Positions 46,493-56,500 of a DNA stretch of 64,000 nucleotides are shown one piece after another. The notes below the pieces were generated by a model that was not told the origin of the DNA, ran no database searches, and saw only the letters and a program-made list of their open reading frames with translations. The DNA comes from Trichuris trichiura (lineage: Eukaryota > Nematoda > Enoplea > Trichinellida > Trichuridae), in assembly GCA_037903355.1 (NCBI GenBank), contig JBAJFE010000026.1, forward strand, positions 3,286,001 to 3,350,000, in the 5' to 3' direction. The position numbers and the translations under genes were made by a program. Within the stretch, counting starts at the first letter, position 1. Every line of letters starts with the position of its first letter.

Positions 46493-46672
46493 ATGGAACA
46501 GACGGTTGCCCCAATGAACTACTGGATGATCCCGGAGTTCGATGGGTCGTCCCTTTCGGCGGCAGAATGGTTACGGAAGGTAGAGTCTACATGTAAGTTA
46601 TGCGGAGTGACAGACACGGTTCGGGTAATCGGTGTGAAGTTAACCGGCGAAATACAACGTCTTATACGATGA
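46493..46672 (+). pseudogene. gag start of the LTR element
   Basis: Starts MEQTVAPMNYWMIPEFDG and continues SAAEWLRKVES, like the start of Ty3/gypsy-type Gag proteins with an F(D/E)G...W...E pattern. It ends abruptly at a stop at 46672 near the deletion point. Confidence 0.5.
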
Positions 46673-46722
46673 TAATAGTTTAAAGTCTGATACAGTGCAG
46701 GCTATTTCCTATTACCTGTGCC

Positions 46723-47352
46723 ATGTATACAGGCGTTGCATTAGAAGTAGGTGGCTCCATAATAGAAGACGGAGCATGGCTACGACCTGATGAGGCGCGC
46801 CATATCAATATGGCAGAATTAGACGCAGTGATTAAGGGGCTCAACCTTGCGACTGCCTGGAGGATGAAGGAAATAGAACTCATGACTGATTCCGCTACAG
46901 TGCACCGATGGATAGAAGATGCATTGTCAGGCCGGGCTCGTCTGCGGACTAAGGCGGCGAATGAAATGCTTATCAGACGTCGCATAGAAACAGTGCTGGC
47001 CCTGATTGAAGAGTACGACTTGCCAGTAACGGTCACTTTGGTGCGATCATCCGAGAATAAGGCCGACCGTCTAACCAGGGTGCCAAAGCGATGGTTGGCT
47101 TCCGCGGAGGCCACCAGAGAAGAGGTGTGCGCTACAGCCGATGATACACCACTTGAGCAGCTGATTGCAGAAGTACATCACGCTTCAGGACACCCGGGAG
47201 TGCGACGCACGCTGTACTTCTCCCGCCGCCGTGACCCCAGGATAACCAAACGTGACGTTAGTCGCGTTGTAAGCACCTGCGACATCTGCCAGTCCGTAGA
47301 CCCAGCTCCAGTTAAATGGCGACGTGAAAGTCACAAGGAATTCTTCCTTTGA
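46723..47352 (+). pseudogene. Retrotransposon RNase H and integrase zinc-binding segment
   Basis: The frame encodes an RNase H domain with GVALEVGGSIIED, HINMAELDAVIKGLNLA (acidic E of the active site) and ELMTDSATVHRW (catalytic D). After SSENKADRLTRVP comes an integrase HHCC zinc motif (HHASGHPGVRRT ... CDICQSVD). The integrase catalytic core is missing because the 3' LTR starts directly after. Ty3/gypsy-like by order and motifs. A fragment of a polyprotein, not a gene in itself. Confidence 0.75.
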
Positions 47353-47661
47353 CACCAAGCAACGTGGTTCTTTCTTTTTGTGACGAAAAGCACGACGGGC
47401 GGTGAAAGCGACGATCCCTGCAGGGCAGACCTTGATAGTGACTCACGCAGGGCAGTCACCGGAAAAAGCTATCAGGACGCGCGGGCGGTCACCGGAAACG
47501 TCCGTCAGACGTCACCTCGCCCACGAAGTGACGCTCAGCCCCAGCCAAGATAAGGAGTATATTAAGAGCATCCCCGGAAGGCTGAGAGATTCGTGTTGTG
47601 TCGGTACAATAAACTGTTTAACAACCCTTTTTGCGTGCGTCCGTCAACTGCGTTTACTACA

Positions 47662-48277
47662 CTTTTCTCTTGCGCGGTTCCTGTCATACGCTCGCGGAGT
47701 TTTACGAAACATTTTTCCAAGTCAGTTGGTTCAAAAACTCAGCATTCAGTGGTCACAAACTTTTGTGAACTTCATCAAGGGTCAACTCTTTACGGGAAGG
47801 AGATAAAGGTAACTGTTATGTAATTTCCGTTTCATCTTTCATTTCATCAGTAATTTGTTACCATCTATAGATTAGAATGGGTTCTAGTAGGTCTTAAAGA
47901 AGTTTATGAGGTGAAGAAGCCATGTATTATTTGACTTGAAAGATGGAAAGAGGGGAAAGAGAAAGAAGAGACAGGGCGAGACTAAAGAACCACGCATACA
48001 ACAGCTTGGCGCTACGCCTAGTTTGCTTGCATTGGCAATTGGTTATGAGGACGCAGCTTCATTCTCGGACCCAACGAAGAAACAAATTCTGAGAATGCAG
48101 ACTTAGGCTCTCCAAATTTAGCAAGAAATAGAAACCATCGCAGATCCTGTTTCCGTCACATACTGAGGCAGGATGCATATAAGTTTTATAATTCATCTCA
48201 GTGAGCTTTTAGTTCCCCAAAGCCAGAAAAATGCTTCGTATCTCTGGAGGTGTTAGTAACAAGCATGTTTATCCTAG
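47662..48277. other. Spacer between LTR element and hAT transposase
   Basis: No feature recognised apart from an AAGAAGGTGGAAAGAGGGGAAAG-like purine-rich patch near 47945. Confidence 0.35.
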
Positions 48278-49545
48278 ATGGTCGCACCGAAAAAGAAATG
48301 TAGGCAATATAGCGCTGAGTATATAAAATACGAATTTATACAATCACCCTCGAACACTCAGCAACCATTGTGCCTCATCTGCGAGAAGACGTTTGCCAAC
48401 GAAATCATGAAACCGTCAAAATTAATAAAACATTTAAACAGAATGCATGGCGACAAAGCCGGCAAAGATCTTTCATATTTTCAGTCTCTACGTGAGAGCT
48501 CTAAAAAATGATTGAAGTTATCAAGCATTTTTTCCTCTGCATCAAGTCAAAGTAGCGATGGTTTGCGTGCTTCCTATAATCTTTCTTTAATGATTGCTAA
48601 ATCTGGGAAACCACACACTATTGGTGAACAGCTGTTACTTCCCGCCGCGAGTGAGGTGCTACGTCTTATGCTGCAGATTCCAGCGACAAACATAACCAAG
48701 AAAATCCTCTTGAACAATAATACGGTGCAACGACGAATTGATGAAATGAGTGCTGATATAGAGAGCACGCTGCGTGAACTTTTGAAAACGATGCAATTTT
48801 CACTACAGCTGGACGAGTCCGTTTTGCGGCAGAATGAGGCATTGTTGCTTGCTTACGCACAGTTTATAAAAGGGGAAAGCTAGAACAGGAACTGCTGTTT
48901 GCGAGAGAAATGATAGCTTATACTAAGGGAGAGTCCACATTTAACACTGTATAGGATTTCTTTCAAAATAAAGGGATTCCGCTAACAAATATAATGTCAG
49001 TTGCGATGGATAGTGCTCCTTCAACGGTAGGATGCCATCGGGGTTTTATATCTTACCTGAAACGTTCGGTTCCAAGCGTTTTGGCAGTGCGCTGCGTAAT
49101 GCACCGACAACACCTGGTTGCAAAGCGGCTCAGTGCTCGTCTGTATCGCTACTTGCAATACGTTATCCTAGCGATCAACAAAATTAAGAAAAATCCGTTA
49201 AAAGACAGATTATTCGGCCAGTTATGTGACGAAAATGATGAAGAGTTAATGCGTTTGCTTCTCCACACAGAAGTTGGATGGCTGTCAAGGGGCGTATGCT
49301 TGAACCGTTTCTATCTGCTTTTTCAAACACGTTTGCAGTTCTTTGAAACCGATGAAGTCGAGCACAGGCACAACTTGAAGAAGTACAACGGCGACATCGC
49401 TTATCTGTCAGGCCTTTACTTTAAATTTAACGAAACGAATCTCCAGTTGCTAGGAGACGATCTGAATTTGATCAAGACTAAGAATGTTATTTCGGCCATC
49501 GCCTCCAAACTCTTGCTTGTCAAGCAGAACACTTGGCACTTGGCA
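48278..49545 (+). pseudogene. hAT transposase of ZBED5/SCAND3 type, inactivated
   Basis: The frame begins MVAPKKKCRQYSAEYIKYEF, followed by a BED-like zinc finger (PLCLICEKTFANE...KHLNRMHGD). Next come KPHTIGEQLLLPAA, NNNTVQRRIDEMS, a catalytic-type LQLDES, AMDSAPSTVGC and GWLSRGVCLNRFY. This is the order of ZBED5/FAM200/SCAND3-like hAT transposases. An in-frame TGA at 48509, a stop at 48881 with a shift, a TAG near 48952 and loss of the C-terminal dimerisation domain disable it. The 3' part is replaced by retroelement sequence. Confidence 0.8.
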
Positions 49546-49740
49546 CCTAGGCCAAGCAAAAGCAGCAACTCCAGTTCCTTACATGTAGTATCTAAAAAGT
49601 CGATTGGGGACTGGTGCCCCTGTGGTAACTATCGCAAACTTAATCTTGTGATAAAGCCAGATCGCCTCTTTCGTAAGCTGTTGTGTACATGCAAAGGAGA
49701 TATCTGTGCCAATAACCTGGCCAGGAAATCGGCGCAATGA
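49546..49740 (+). pseudogene. gypsy-type reverse transcriptase fragment fused to hAT frame
   Basis: After the hAT sequence the same open frame reads SSSLHVVSKKSIGDWCPCGN then YRKLNLVIKPDR. This is the start of a Ty3/gypsy reverse transcriptase (S..HVV.KK.GDWRPCGDYR.LN..T.PDR). The frame then runs to a stop at 49738. The two families are joined in frame with no visible break, which points to a nested insertion or recombination. Confidence 0.65.
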
Positions 49741-50570
49741 GATAACGCGTTATGAAGACTACATGCCGATCCTTCACCAATAATCAACGTCAACATAAGT
49801 TGGTAACATTAAGTTGAGGTTTAAATGGACTTAGTTTTATTTCTCGGGCGGGCAGTAGGTATGGGGCTGATCGGAAAAGTTCCTTTAGATGTTTATACGA
49901 AATGATAAAAAAAGAAAAACGCCGCTAACAAAACAGAAACGACAGTAAAACAAGATAAGCTCCTTAAAGAAGTGATAGATCTGCAATTTGGAAGTGCGGT
50001 AAGTTTTGGATACAAAAACGAAGAACACCTGTTCCCTGGAAAGTTCACGCAAATAGATTTTAATGTATTAATTATTTCTGTAGTAACCAAAGGGGGATGA
50101 CAGGGACCGTGATACAAGTGTGCATCAGTTAAAATAAATCGGCTTCACATAGACCGTGGTTTTAAGTCTAAGTAAACCCTTCAAAGCAAGTACACTTAAA
50201 AATCAAAGCCTGCTTGAAGTCACAGTGAACACGTTTGTTGCACAAACAAAACTAATATTCAGACGAAACTTTCTAATCTATTCTGGCCTGTTCAATGCAT
50301 GAAAGAAAAGAAAGAGAGCCAAATCGAGTGAAAGTGACAACGGGAAAACGGGTTTAACGTAGCTTCAAATATAAAAAGTCTCGTTTGCAGGTTGGAGTAG
50401 CATCTGCATACGACTAATCAAGCCTGAATGTTTCTTCCTAGTGGATAAATTCACTTGAACCGACAAGAAGGTTTGTACCTGTACATCAGTAAATGTTGTT
50501 GTATGAGAGTATGCCTGCATTTTTAAAATTGCAACTTAGCAGGCAAGTTGTGAAAACTTAAATCTGTTAT
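49741..50570. other. PIGO upstream region
   Basis: AT-rich, no gene visible; expected to hold the PIGO promoter and 5' UTR. No clear TATA box. The minus-strand frame 49893-50117 resembles nothing. Confidence 0.4.
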
Positions 50571-53500
50571 ATGCTACTTAAGTTGTTTGTCATTGTGCTT
50601 GAGTATTGCTTTGGAGCGTTCTTTTTCTATCGAGGTTTCCTGCTAACTCGGCACACGCTGCAGCTGACAAGCTCCTGCTATGAAGTACAAAACCATGTTA
50701 TTGCGAACGTAACTTCTGGCTGCTGGGTCCCGGCGAGCTATCGACGATCTATTCTTGTCGTTGTGGATGCGCTGAGATACGACTTCATTGCGCAGCAACC
50801 GTACTCGAAGCAGATTTATCACAATCGCTTCCGCAAAGTTCAGGCATTGCTTACTAACGAACCACAACACAGTATGTTGTTCAAGTTCGTTGCTGATCCA
50901 CCAACTACCACGCTGCAACGTTTGAAAGGATTATTAACGGGAAGTTTGCCAACATTTGTAGATGTGGGAAACAATTTCGCCGGCTCGGCCATTGAAGAGG
51001 ATAATATAATAGATCAGATGATTATTCAAGGCAAGAAAGTCGTTTTCATGGGAGATGATACTTGGCTTTCATTGTTTCCGCATAAGTTTACAAGAGCTCG
51101 TGCATTCCCTTCGTTCGACGTGCACGATTTGCATGGCGTGGACAATGGAGTGTTAAAATATCTGTATAAGGAGATTGAAAGCAATGACTGGGACCTGTTA
51201 ATTGCTCATTTTCTTGGTGTCGATCATTGCGGTCATAAGTATGGTCCAAGTCATCCGGAAATGGCTCGAAAACTCTCTCAAATGGATGACATGGTCAAGT
51301 ATGTTTCCGTTATTTTCATGTAGCAGGAAGTTATGTGTCATGAATGCTAGGAACGTAACGGAACTTACATCGCCAGATACGGTTCTTTTTGTATTTGGTG
51401 ATCACGGGATGACACAGACAGGAGACCATGGAGGTGACAGCGAGGAGGAGCTTGATGCTGCCTTATTCGCATATAGCACGTCAATTTTGCACTCTGAAAC
51501 CCAGGTAAAGTCTTTGTTCAGTTGTGTTTTCGTTGCGAACATTAAGCGGTTGATCTATATTTCAACCGTTAACCCTTTTTGATTTAGTAGGTAATTCGGG
51601 TTTTTACTCTCTCGTCTCTGGCAGAGGTAGCCATCGTCCGCAAGAGACAGAACTCGTTGTTCTGACTGTGTAACAGATTACGGGACAGGTCACTGCATTC
51701 CTCTTAGGTAAGAATAAAGGGATTAGCAGCGGCGAATCTTTGGTACGTACTTTCATCAACAAAGGACACCGTTCATGAGCTGGGCTGGTGGGAGTTGTCG
51801 GGGGCAGCATATTCACTGGACCTCGCCCCATCAGATTATCGCCTGTTCCATTCTATGGACCACTGTCTGCCAGGGCAGCACTTCAAAGATGATTTTGAGG
51901 ACGGCGAAAAGTAGGGTTCGCTTCTTTGGATAAAAGCTCCGGGCATTCTACCGCGATGGAATGCACTCCCTGCTAGAATATTGGCAGAAGATTTTTGAAT
52001 GCGGTGGAAACCATATTTAATAAACAATGTTCTTATAATTTGGATTTTACTTGAAGTTGAACACGGGGTGTTTCTAACGGGGCAATGGATTTTCATCTCT
52101 ACTTCATACGGTATGTATTCTTGCCCGTTGATGGGTTCTGAAATTAAACCGAAGCAAATGCCCTACCAACGGATGGATGAGCAATTATTAAGGAAAAATA
52201 CAGAACAAGTACTTAAACAGTTCGGAGCTTTCGGGACTAACCTTGTCCCGTCGTCCCGTTGATGAAAGTACGTACCAAAGATTCGCCGCTGCTAATCCCT
52301 TTATTCTTACCTAAGAGGAATGCAGTGACCTGTCCCGTAATCTGTTACATCGTCAGATTACCACCATCGCTGACGACGGGACAAGGTTAGTCCCGAAAGC
52401 TCTGAACTGTTTAAGTACTTGTTCTGTATTTTTCCTTAATAATTGCTCATCCATCCGTTGGTAGGGCATTTGCTTCGGTTTAATTTCAGAACCCATCAAC
52501 GGGCAAGAATACATACCGTATGAAGTAGAGATTTACTTGAAGTTGATGAAAACCCCTCATGTCTAGTTACGCGTTAAGCTTAGAACAATAAGTAAGTCGT
52601 ATTTCCCCTTTAACAGGCGGTTTGATTCTTGTTAACAATTGATTACAAGGTTCTCTTCTTGATCGTTACTTTTTCAATTTTTTTCAAGTGCATTTGGAGA
52701 AGGAATAATTTTTTAGCGGCATAAAGAATTTTCTTGCTTCCAAGGCTAATTTTTGCCAATGAATAAACCATGGTATCCAATGCCATTTTGATGAGAATGA
52801 ATAGAAAGTTGTAGGCTGTTACTGGAAATTTGGTAGCAGTTTAAACAGCGAATGTTGCGAACGAAGTACTCAGCAGAAGTTTGACGTTATGACGTACTGT
52901 AGTATTTGTGTTTTTCGACGATTTTCAATAGCGAGTGGTTGCTAGATCTCGGATGTCTCTTAAAGGGATTGGGTATTTTCACATTGACCATTAGTCGCGG
53001 CTTCTTCCGGTTGCAGTCCCTGCTAGTAATTAAACTGCAAAATGGCCTAACAACGAATTTCATTCGCACATTGTTAGAGAGGGTACAATGCATTAATATT
53101 GTCGTTTTCAAACTGCTCTAGTTTCATCGCCGAAGATATTAGAGAGTTCTGACTCTGTCCGCAACTCTCTAACATTGTTAGGGTCCCTAGCCTGCTCTGT
53201 TTATTCAATTAAAGAAGATAAGTAATTTAGTCTGTGCTGCGTGCGGTGGCTGACAACATTTTTAATAGTGCTATTGTTGTTTTGGATTAGTTTGTTTTCA
53301 TTTGTTTCTGCGGAAGCAGCTAGAGAGTTCGGCTTTTATCAGTGCAGCTTTCAGAGCCGATCTTGTCCTAGTTGCCAGTGTCTATGTTGTCATCTTTTCG
53401 TTAGAACACAGGCGCCGACAACGGGGCAGCGAAAAGCTCAGCTGTTAAAAAAAATGTGAATGCTCAAGAACGGATTGCTTTCGTAAGATGATAACTTGTG

Positions 53501-56500
53501 CTCCCATTACGAAATCGTTTGTCTTTGGTTTCATTCTCAAGGAAGTGGTACCTGATAGGTCCGCTCTAACTGTTATTTCGTCCTCTTTCAGAACATTCGA
53601 TCCGTCACTGCTCAGCTAAGCCTTCTTCCAACACTTGCTATGCTGTTGGGTATTCCGATTCCGTTTTCCAACCTCGGTGCCTTCATTCCAGAGTTGTTCA
53701 CAGACAGCAATATTCGGCTGCAAGCAGCACGTGTCAACGTTTATCAGGTATCATTCGCGATTATTCCCGCATTAATTTTTTCCGTACACTGACGGGATAG
53801 TTCATTATTATTTTGCTGTTGCCTGATAAATCTAAGCTTAACAACAAGTTCACAATTGGGCACTTTGACGTGGCTTCTGTTTTTTTGCGTGACTTGGTTT
53901 TCCACTTTTTTCACAGAATCATTATATGGAAAGCTTTTTTAATTCATGAAGATAATTTGAAAGGTTTTTGATACATGCTTTCCTTGCCATGTTTGTTTTG
54001 CAGTGAAAGTATTATTTATTTCTGTCACGAAGTTTACGTGAATGCCATTTAGCTTCGCTTAATTTACTCCCTAAATGCTGCTTGACTCCTTTGCGATGAG
54101 GAGTGGCTGTTAAGGCTTAAATCAACAAGTCCTCTGTACCCGTTGGCTTTCTTAAGGGTCAAAATATTTTTTGTAGAGGTTTTTTACCGCAAATTGAATT
54201 GTGACCACGCTTTATTTGCAAGTTGACATGAGAAATTTACCATTCCAGTCTTTCTATGTACTCTTTTTCTTTAGTCTAATTAATAGACACAGTGAAACTT
54301 CACCCAATGGCAAATATAATTGCACTAGAAACTGGCTTATCCAGCTAGCGGATGCAGGAGCAGTCCGGATATCAGAGTACAGGAGATCCCTGACGTGGGG
54401 TGTTCCGATTTAAGGTGTTGAGAATTTCTATCACTGCTTCTTCACTCGGTCGTAAGCCTTGCAGCTCAGAATGCCCTGCTCCTTTGACCAACTGAGCACT
54501 TTGTCTGAGTGGCAGGCTCGGCTCTGTCAAAGTTACAGGCGATCCTGAACCTTCAACCTGCCTGCCGTCCGATTGGAAAGCAGTAATGTAAACGTTCTAC
54601 AAATGAGTATAAATACGTGGCCTATACATCAGCATCGCTTTACTTGTCAATGCAGTAGATCGATCTCTGCGACGACGAGTATCAATGATGCCTTTTTTCT
54701 AGCGACTAGATGCAATATATATTATTTTATGCAAAATTTAAGTTTTCATACTTCCTAACCGAGTTTCGAGCATGATTTTTTAAAAATATTAAGCTGACAC
54801 ATACAGATTGCCTGATTTTGCGACAGTGTATTGTAGCTCCTTCTTCAGGAATTTTTTTCTCATTGATAAATTAATCCAAAAGCTTATGGTATCGTCTTTA
54901 TCACCATTTGGTTTTGGGCGACAACTTTCTCCGATTGGACTATACTTTGTGTAGCCATTCTTGTCATGTTTTTGCTCCATTTTTGTGTCATTTTCCTATT
55001 AAAAATGAGAAGTGGACCCGGCGCCTCTGAAGCTGCGGAAGAAACCAATATTAGGTAGATTCAGCGCGAACATAGCTAGCCAACACTCTTTACCATTAGC
55101 ATCAGGTGAGAAATAGAAAGGCGTGTAGTCCTGCTGAAAGAACTGTCACGGTATCTGAAGAAGACCGGTAAGATAAGAAAGCTAGGCAGATGAGCTTCTA
55201 CACGAGCTCAACTACAAACGGAAATCTGGTTGTAGATTATTTCTTTTGCGTGATGCTTATCTTTTTTGGACTGGATCTCTAATCTCGCTGTAAAAAATGG
55301 CTATAGGATGAATTTCTGAAATGGATACTGATGAACCCCGTGTCATCTGCTACAACTGACTCATCATGTACGGACAGGCCAGTATCATTCATAGTAACTT
55401 TATGAGACGCGTGAGTGCATCACAGTAGGAAAGTGGCGTGCTGAAGTTGAAGTAACGCGTGAGGAATTGAAGAAATTAAAGCCAGTATTAGTCAGTCAAA
55501 AAGGCACGATTATTCCTCACAGTAGCGCTTGAGTTCATGTTTCAGAAATACTAATATTGCAGAAGTATTACGCGTTGACATACGCAACTTTGAATCTCTT
55601 GGACTATACATCAAGTCTCTCCCCTGCCGGTCATTATTGTTTCAGATATTTAGAACAACATTGTTGTACGGAAAGGCAACCCGTTCAAAGTTTTTGTTAA
55701 TATTGCGAAGCTTTCGGGGAACACCTGTCCCTGTCTTCAGCGCATGAAAGTGACAGAGAGAATTCTGGTATTCCGTTGTGTAGGACAAGTGCCTCAAACC
55801 ACGGAGGACTTGGGTCGTTTTAAATGAGTAACAAAATTAAAATGAGGATGGGCAGGGATTGGAGATGTTTAAAAGGAGGGAGCGGGAAAGGAAAGGGGAG
55901 GGATAAGGGGGTAGGGCGAACTGGAGGAAGGGGAAGGGGAGGAAGAAAAGAGAAAAGAAAGGAAAAAGCCAAGGAAAGGCGAGGAAGGGGGAAAGAGGGA
56001 CAGTTTGGGGCTGGGGATTTTTTGATGGGTATATAAGTTTATAAGCGTACTTATGTGGGTAGATTGAAGGCAATGCGCCCAGGTAGTCCATAATTGCATG
56101 GCGACTTATACGATTGTTGATTATTTCCACAAATTTTTCTTCCCTGCGAATACGTCCCTATCTTCTTTTAATCGTCGGGTCTCCTCGTCGGATTCGTTCA
56201 CATTGGTTCTCAACGTTGCGCCGCTCATTTCGAATTTCTTATTTAATTCAGCGCACGCCGACATGAGCTCGGCCGACTAAGCTTTCCCATCTCCCACGCC
56301 ATGCCTCCACATTGTTTTAGGTACGCGGCAATCTACTCAAGACGCAGCGACCCACGGACCATAAATTCGGCGTAAACATCGGTGGCAACCGTACGCATGT
56401 ACCATTGCGCAGCCTTCTCCTTACCTTACCCCTTACGAAAGTTGCATCGAACTATTCTGCCAGTTCAGCAGTTCCAATTGATATGCTCTCCTCTATTTCG

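Larger units (their letters stand above)
46115..47661 (+). mobile_element. LTR retrotransposon, internally deleted
   Basis: Long terminal repeats 46115-46474 and 47325-47661 start TGAAAGTCACAAGG and end GCGTTTACTACA, so they have TG...CA ends. They agree closely in the first 260 bp and diverge near the TATA downstream region, where the left has an extra block. Each has a TATA box (GGAGTATATAAAG at about 46348). Only about 850 bp remain between: a gag start and an RNase H/zinc-binding segment, so protease and reverse transcriptase are lost. No target duplication is visible (GACG left, CTTT right). Confidence 0.8.
51505..53591 (+). other. 2.1-kb PIGO intron 2 with nested transposons
   Basis: Donor CCAG/GTAAAG after 51504, acceptor TCTTTCAG before 53592. 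Holds a mariner C-terminal remnant and a PLE insertion with target duplication. The remaining 52560-53590 has a small imperfect inverted repeat near 53130-53175 (TTAGAGAGTT) and no gene. Confidence 0.8.

Noticed and set aside
51202..51582. Separate gene starting in PIGO exon 1
   Set aside because: Its second half is PIGO exon 2; the first half is an off-frame reading of exon 1. A 52-nt GT-AG intron (51299-51350) joins them in frame.
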